NCBI GenBank assembly: GCA_963663615.1
Contig: OY760517.1
Coordinates: 2,232,001 to 2,296,000, forward strand
Direction: 5' to 3'
DNA: 64,000 nucleotides
From: G963663615 sp963663615
Lineage (GTDB): Bacteria; Bacteroidota; Ignavibacteria; Ignavibacteriales; Melioribacteraceae
Part shown: positions 61,249 through 64,000 of the stretch, piece after piece
Numbering within the stretch: the first letter of the stretch is position 1
Layout: each line of letters begins with the position of its first letter
Notes under the pieces: model-generated
The model's database searches: none
The model's input: the letters and a program-made list of their open reading frames with translations, nothing else
Told to the model about the DNA's origin: nothing
Made by a program: the position numbers and the translations under genes

Positions 61249-64000
61249 TTATTTCTTCTTTTTCTTCTCTTTAATCTGCTTTACCGGTTTTACCAGTTTC
61301 TCTTTCAATACTTCAAAATTATACCCGGATTGAACAGATAATTCTTTAAGATAAAATACAATATAAAATATCTTGAGTATTTTAACACTTAGCTTTGTAT
61401 TACCATTTGGTTTTGCATTATTATCTTCTGGTTTTTCACTTTCCTTTTCAATCATACCAAGTACAGTAAGGGTAAATATCCAGTCAATAAGCTCTTCAAG
61501 TTTTTCCTTGCTGTAATACCAAACACCTTCGTAATAATTTACTCCTATATAGGCTTTAATGTATTCATCGTCAAGTAACTTGCTAACCAATTTACCTCTG
61601 CGTTCAACCAAAAACTTGGAAATATCTTCATCAAGATCATTAAGCTTAAGGAGTGAATCCTCTTCATAATCACAAATTTCCGATTCATAACTGGAAAGTA
61701 TATTTAAGAGTGTAACATCATGGAATACTTGTCCCTCGCCTTTACCCAACTTAAGTAATATTTCTTTCACTATTTCATCAAGATGTAGTAAAGTTATGTA
61801 ATCCTTCTTTTCCCAGGTTTCTTCACCAAATACATATTTAAGTGACGAGAGTGATATCCAGATTAGATATACCAGGCTGTTATCATGATAGTTGGCTTCC
61901 CTTGAAAGGGTTATATACTTATTAAGTTTACCAAACCTTACACCTTCATTTGGCTTGTAATAATCAAACAAAATTTTGTTCAGTTTTTTGACCGTACTAC
62001 TTTTAAATTCAAAATGTTCAGCAGCTTTATTAAGCTCAACATCAAGATTAAAATGGTGTTTCACCGTATTAAGAAACTGTACATACTTATTGTTTAAAAA
62101 CTTGATGTTATTTTTACTTTCCTTTTCATAGGCAAAATCAGGTACATATTCCGCAACAAATTGTTCAAGGGCATTATCATCAAATACATTTCTGAATGAA
62201 GTATATACATCTTCAAGTAGCATCCTTTCAAGCGAACGCTGTACACTATCAACACCCTCACCATTCAATCTGGTATAAAGCTCATTAATTTTACCATCGG
62301 AATCATACATCTCCCTGAAATCAAGATAAATTTTATACTTGAATGCTTCCATGTATTCCTGCATACCATGCTCACCAATATCGGATGCCCTAAACAAAAA
62401 TTCTTTGCCAGACACATGCTCACGGCAAGCATAAAAATGCCCATAACTTGTGTTAAGCTGTAAAGCTTCGGCAATACTTCTGGTTTCAAGCTGTTTGTGT
62501 CCTCTGTTATTTACCAGTTTTCCGGTTGAGCGGGTAATCCAGCCATGTGCGGTTGAATATTTGTTATTATATATTACAAGTGATCTTTCACCATTAAATA
62601 CATTTGCATAGGCAAATACATTTTCATTTACGTTTCCGTAACTATCAACAAAATCAAAAAACCAGAAATTAACAACATTACTAAATAATGCTCTCTTTCT
62701 TGTAAGCGGAAAAATTTCACGTTCATGTCTTTCTACAAGCCATTCTTTTGGTGTTTCGTTGTAATAAGCACGCTTATATTCCATTCCATATTTTTCAGTA
62801 TAGCCTTCAATTTGTCCGTGTGCAAACATTGGTAAACCCGGAAGAGTGACCATAAGCATACAAACACCAAAATATTTGTCATCAGTACCAAACTGTTTAA
62901 TTGCTGTTTCCTCATCAGGATTACTCATGAAGTTTACATATCTTTTAAGTATTTCCGGTTCAAACTCAAGCGTATTGGAAATAAGATCCCTATATTTGTC
63001 GTTTTCTTCTTTCATCATCATATTCATGAACGCACTGTTATAAACCCTGTGCATTCCTAATGAACGAACAAAATAACCTTCCATTAACCAAAATGCTTCT
63101 GCTAGCAGAAGAGTTTCCGGCATTTCGGCATTAATTCTGTCAACAACTTCACGCCAAAACTCAACCGGATATCTTGAGTCAAATTCCTTTTCTGACATAC
63201 TGTAATCAGCACGTGAAGGTATATCCCCCCCTTTACCGGGACGAGGATACCATAACCTTGAAAAATGCCTCTTTGTTAAAGTCATGGCAGCATCAAACCT
63301 GATAACACTAAACTTGCGTGCTACCTCAAAAATTTTCTGAATTAGAGCTTCACGTACCTCGGGTTTAAGTAAATCGAGCTGAGCAGTATCATTCCATGGC
63401 ATATTAGTACCATCATTACCATGATACATATATGTTATTTTACCCGAACGGTTGTCAATTCTCTGGAAAACCACGGCAGCATCCGAATTGTTTAGGTAAC
63501 CGTCCTCTATTCTAATCTGGTAATTTGGATCGGGAGAAAGGTTCTCTCCTGTAAATGTATAACCAGGAAACGGCGGATGATCACTCTGAATAAAATAATC
63601 CGGAAACTCAGTAACCCATTTTGAAAATATACCTGTATGGTTAGGAACCATATCACTCGCCAAACGAATACCACGTTTTTTACAACGCTCATTAAGATTG
63701 TTATATGCCTCTTCACCACCAAGATCGTAGGCAATTACATAATCAAACAAGGAATAAGCCGATGCAACTGCATCAATATTTCCTCTAATGTGTTTTATTC
63801 TTTTTGAGGCGTAACTTCTTTCCCATACGCCAATTAACCAAAGCGAATTGTAATTCCATCTCGCAAGCAAATCAAGCTCTTCATCCGGTATATGATCGAG
63901 ACGGTTAATTTCGCGACCATACTTTTTGGTTAGCTGATCCAACCAAACATAAATATTCTTTGCCATCAGTACAACATTTGGCATCCATTCAATATCTTCG
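61249..64000 (-). CDS. GH13 alpha-amylase-family protein, 5' end outside window
   Basis: At least 917 residues are visible; the frame stays open past the window edge, so the N-terminus is missing. The GH13 barrel (about the first 450 visible residues) has region I DMVPNHTG, nucleophile region VIRFDAAMTL, acid/base region LLAEAFWL and a downstream MSNPDEETA where NHD is usual. A long C-terminal part (about 450 residues, EEDSLLKLNDLDEDISKFL-like helices) is unlike standard amylases and ends in a lysine-rich tail. This is an unusual long GH13 subgroup, possibly acting on glycogen or trehalose-type sugars. It converges on the terminator it shares with the amidohydrolase gene. Confidence 0.87.
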   Translation of the reverse strand, partial: EDIEWMPNVVLMAKNIYVWLDQLTKKYGREINRLDHIPDEELDLLARWNYNSLWLIGVWERSYASKRIKHIRGNIDAVASAYSLFDYVIAYDLGGEEAYNNLNERCKKRGIRLASDMVPNHTGIFSKWVTEFPDYFIQSDHPPFPGYTFTGENLSPDPNYQIRIEDGYLNNSDAAVVFQRIDNRSGKITYMYHGNDGTNMPWNDTAQLDLLKPEVREALIQKIFEVARKFSVIRFDAAMTLTKRHFSRLWYPRPGKGGDIPSRADYSMSEKEFDSRYPVEFWREVVDRINAEMPETLLLAEAFWLMEGYFVRSLGMHRVYNSAFMNMMMKEENDKYRDLISNTLEFEPEILKRYVNFMSNPDEETAIKQFGTDDKYFGVCMLMVTLPGLPMFAHGQIEGYTEKYGMEYKRAYYNETPKEWLVERHEREIFPLTRKRALFSNVVNFWFFDFVDSYGNVNENVFAYANVFNGERSLVIYNNKYSTAHGWITRSTGKLVNNRGHKQLETRSIAEALQLNTSYGHFYACREHVSGKEFLFRASDIGEHGMQEYMEAFKYKIYLDFREMYDSDGKINELYTRLNGEGVDSVQRSLERMLLEDVYTSFRNVFDDNALEQFVAEYVPDFAYEKESKNNIKFLNNKYVQFLNTVKHHFNLDVELNKAAEHFEFKSSTVKKLNKILFDYYKPNEGVRFGKLNKYITLSREANYHDNSLVYLIWISLSSLKYVFGEETWEKKDYITLLHLDEIVKEILLKLGKGEGQVFHDVTLLNILSSYESEICDYEEDSLLKLNDLDEDISKFLVERRGKLVSKLLDDEYIKAYIGVNYYEGVWYYSKEKLEELIDWIFTLTVLGMIEKESEKPEDNNAKPNGNTKLSVKILKIFYIVFYLKELSVQSGYNFEVLKEKLVKPVKQIKEKKKKK

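Overview
The window is AT-rich and densely coded, and most likely comes from the Bacteroidota/Chlorobiota side of the tree, probably an Ignavibacteria-type free-living Gram-negative. Evidence: at least three secreted proteins end in type IX secretion (T9SS) sorting domains with the YPNPFNP signature. There is also a TonB-dependent receptor with an N-terminal CarboxypepD_reg-like domain, a LolCDE-type transporter, several lipoprotein signal peptides, a CIRCE-controlled groESL operon and a sulfide:quinone-oxidoreductase-like flavoprotein. No phage, plasmid, IS transposase or CRISPR array was seen; the lineage call is inference.

Layout. 1-6 kb: an incomplete gene, two envelope proteins, groES-groEL, an orphan T9SS-domain fragment and a PhoB/PhoR-type two-component pair. 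6-14 kb: xseA-xseB-dxs, a DHH phosphoesterase and a Lol-type lipoprotein exporter. 14-24 kb: a TonB receptor plus a giant three-repeat T9SS-exported protein behind a strikingly regular 11-bp repeat array, then an acyltransferase, four tRNA genes and a gene-poor stretch with a second copy of the same kind of array. 24-31 kb: exported hydrolases, a DinB-like protein, an SQR-like flavoprotein with a small unlisted partner gene, two aldo/keto reductases and tRNA-Pro.

31-46 kb is the most unusual region. A peptide/nickel-type ABC transporter runs, with gene overlaps, into a 1,180-residue Ser/Thr-kinase-like/ATPase/TPR protein and then a sigma54 activator with a degenerate receiver. A near-consensus sigma54 promoter follows, in front of a small lipoprotein, then a TPR protein, a GAF histidine kinase and a GAF/PAS membrane sensor without an output domain.

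46-59 kb: an M23 peptidase, uvrC, a small exported protein behind a second sigma54 promoter, an NtrC/NtrB-type pair, and a leftward cluster for cell-wall or glycan breakdown (GH18 protein, transglutaminase-like protein, VanY-like carboxypeptidase, penicillin-binding-type serine hydrolase). 59-64 kb: a YtcJ-type amidohydrolase and an incomplete GH13 alpha-amylase-family protein.

Two regulatory circuits stand out. (1) Phased TTA repeats every 11 bp, resembling PhoB-box architecture, occur twice in the same orientation, with a PhoB-like regulator encoded nearby. (2) Two sigma54 promoters, each next to a sigma54 activator gene, share an identical 13-bp upstream motif in the same orientation and at a comparable distance, which suggests a common enhancer.
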